DNA of 14,904 nt, taken from Chryseobacterium sp. Its GTDB lineage: Bacteria; Bacteroidota; Bacteroidia; Flavobacteriales; Weeksellaceae. Positions 14,787 to 14,904 of this stretch are shown here, piece after piece. Where the stretch lies: NCBI GenBank assembly GCA_003248755.1, contig QFQW01000093.1, positions 1 to 14,904 of the forward strand. The letters are read 5' to 3'. Position 1 is the stretch's first letter; each line of letters starts with the position of its first letter. Both the position numbers and the translations under genes were made by a program. The notes under the pieces are model-generated. The model saw only the letters and a list, made by a program, of their open reading frames with translations, had not been told where the DNA came from and ran no database searches.

Positions 14787-14815
14787 TTGTGTTTTTAGGG
14801 CAACTGTTATATTTG
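14787..14815 (+). promoter_or_regulatory. Bacteroidota-type promoter reading out of the window
   Basis: TTG at 14787-14789 and TATATTTG at 14808-14815 are separated by 18 bases, a good fit to the flavobacterial TTG-N17-23-TAnnTTTG promoter. It is the only promoter here with both boxes. Transcription would start near 14820 and run to the right into the hairpin at 14867-14891 and beyond the window. Confidence 0.55.
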
Positions 14816-14866
14816 TATTAAATCTGCAGCCCGAATTATCTCCTATTTATATATTATTTTTATTTG

Positions 14867-14891
14867 AATCGATGAATCTCGTTCCTCGATT
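14867..14891 (+). other. hairpin at the start of a possible structured RNA
   Basis: AATCGAtGAA (14867-14876) pairs with TTCcTCGATT (14882-14891) with one internal mismatch around the loop TCTCG. It lies about 50 bases after a promoter and is followed by GAGCGGAAATCC at the window end. No gene is seen between 14641 and 14904 apart from an 11-codon open start (14872 onward) that overlaps the hairpin and is not convincing. Confidence 0.35.
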
Positions 14892-14904
14892 TGAGCGGAA
14901 ATCC

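Noticed and set aside
14872..14904. Eleven-codon open start (MNLVPRFERKS) at the right edge
   Set aside because: It overlaps the hairpin and is too short to judge; a structured RNA seems at least as likely.

Overview
This window looks like chromosome from a flavobacterium, most likely Chryseobacterium or a close relative in the Weeksellaceae. The reasons are an AT-rich composition, start codons without recognisable Shine-Dalgarno sequences, several matches to the Bacteroidota -7 promoter motif TAnnTTTG, and gene families typical of that group (GIN/DUF2807, DUF4136, DUF5522, OstA-like). This placement is my inference from the sequence; no database search was made. I see no rRNA, tRNA, CRISPR array, transposase or phage gene.

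Left part (1-6110): two minus-strand genes encode a GIN-domain envelope protein (cut by the window edge) and a HlyD/MacA-type periplasmic adaptor of an exporter. Divergent from them are three plus-strand genes: a secreted HExxH metallopeptidase, an NtrC-family sigma-54 response regulator and a membrane histidine kinase. The adaptor gene has a good -24/-12 sigma-54 promoter 33-48 bases before its start and a 26-base palindrome at the usual enhancer distance. The simplest reading is that kinase and regulator switch on the exporter operon through sigma-54. The peptidase gene is more AT-rich than its neighbours and may be a later insertion.

Middle part (6111-8431): a nested inverted-repeat element precedes a gene for an ATP-cone plus Mrr-like PD-(D/E)XK nuclease. 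A strong bidirectional terminator separates it from a convergent two-gene minus-strand unit: a 57-residue Cys-rich DUF5522-type protein and a DUF4136 lipoprotein. A small membrane protein with an HExxH motif is transcribed divergently from that pair.

Right part (8432-14904): a plus-strand series encodes the potassium transporter Kup, a Fur-family regulator without the zinc-binding cysteines, an OstA/LptA-like protein whose start overlaps the fur-type stop (TAATG), an unrecognised AT-rich lipoprotein, and a class III PLP-dependent aminotransferase. The last 264 bases hold two interspersed palindromic elements, a good promoter reading out of the window, and a hairpin that may start a structured RNA.

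The intergenic regions hold at least four copies of two dispersed palindromic repeat families: a GTCATTCC...GGAATGAC type at 4709 and 14735, and a CRCAAAG type at 6141 and 14649. The best candidate for an under-described system is the sigma-54-controlled peptidase/two-component/exporter module at the left, followed by the ATP-cone nuclease.
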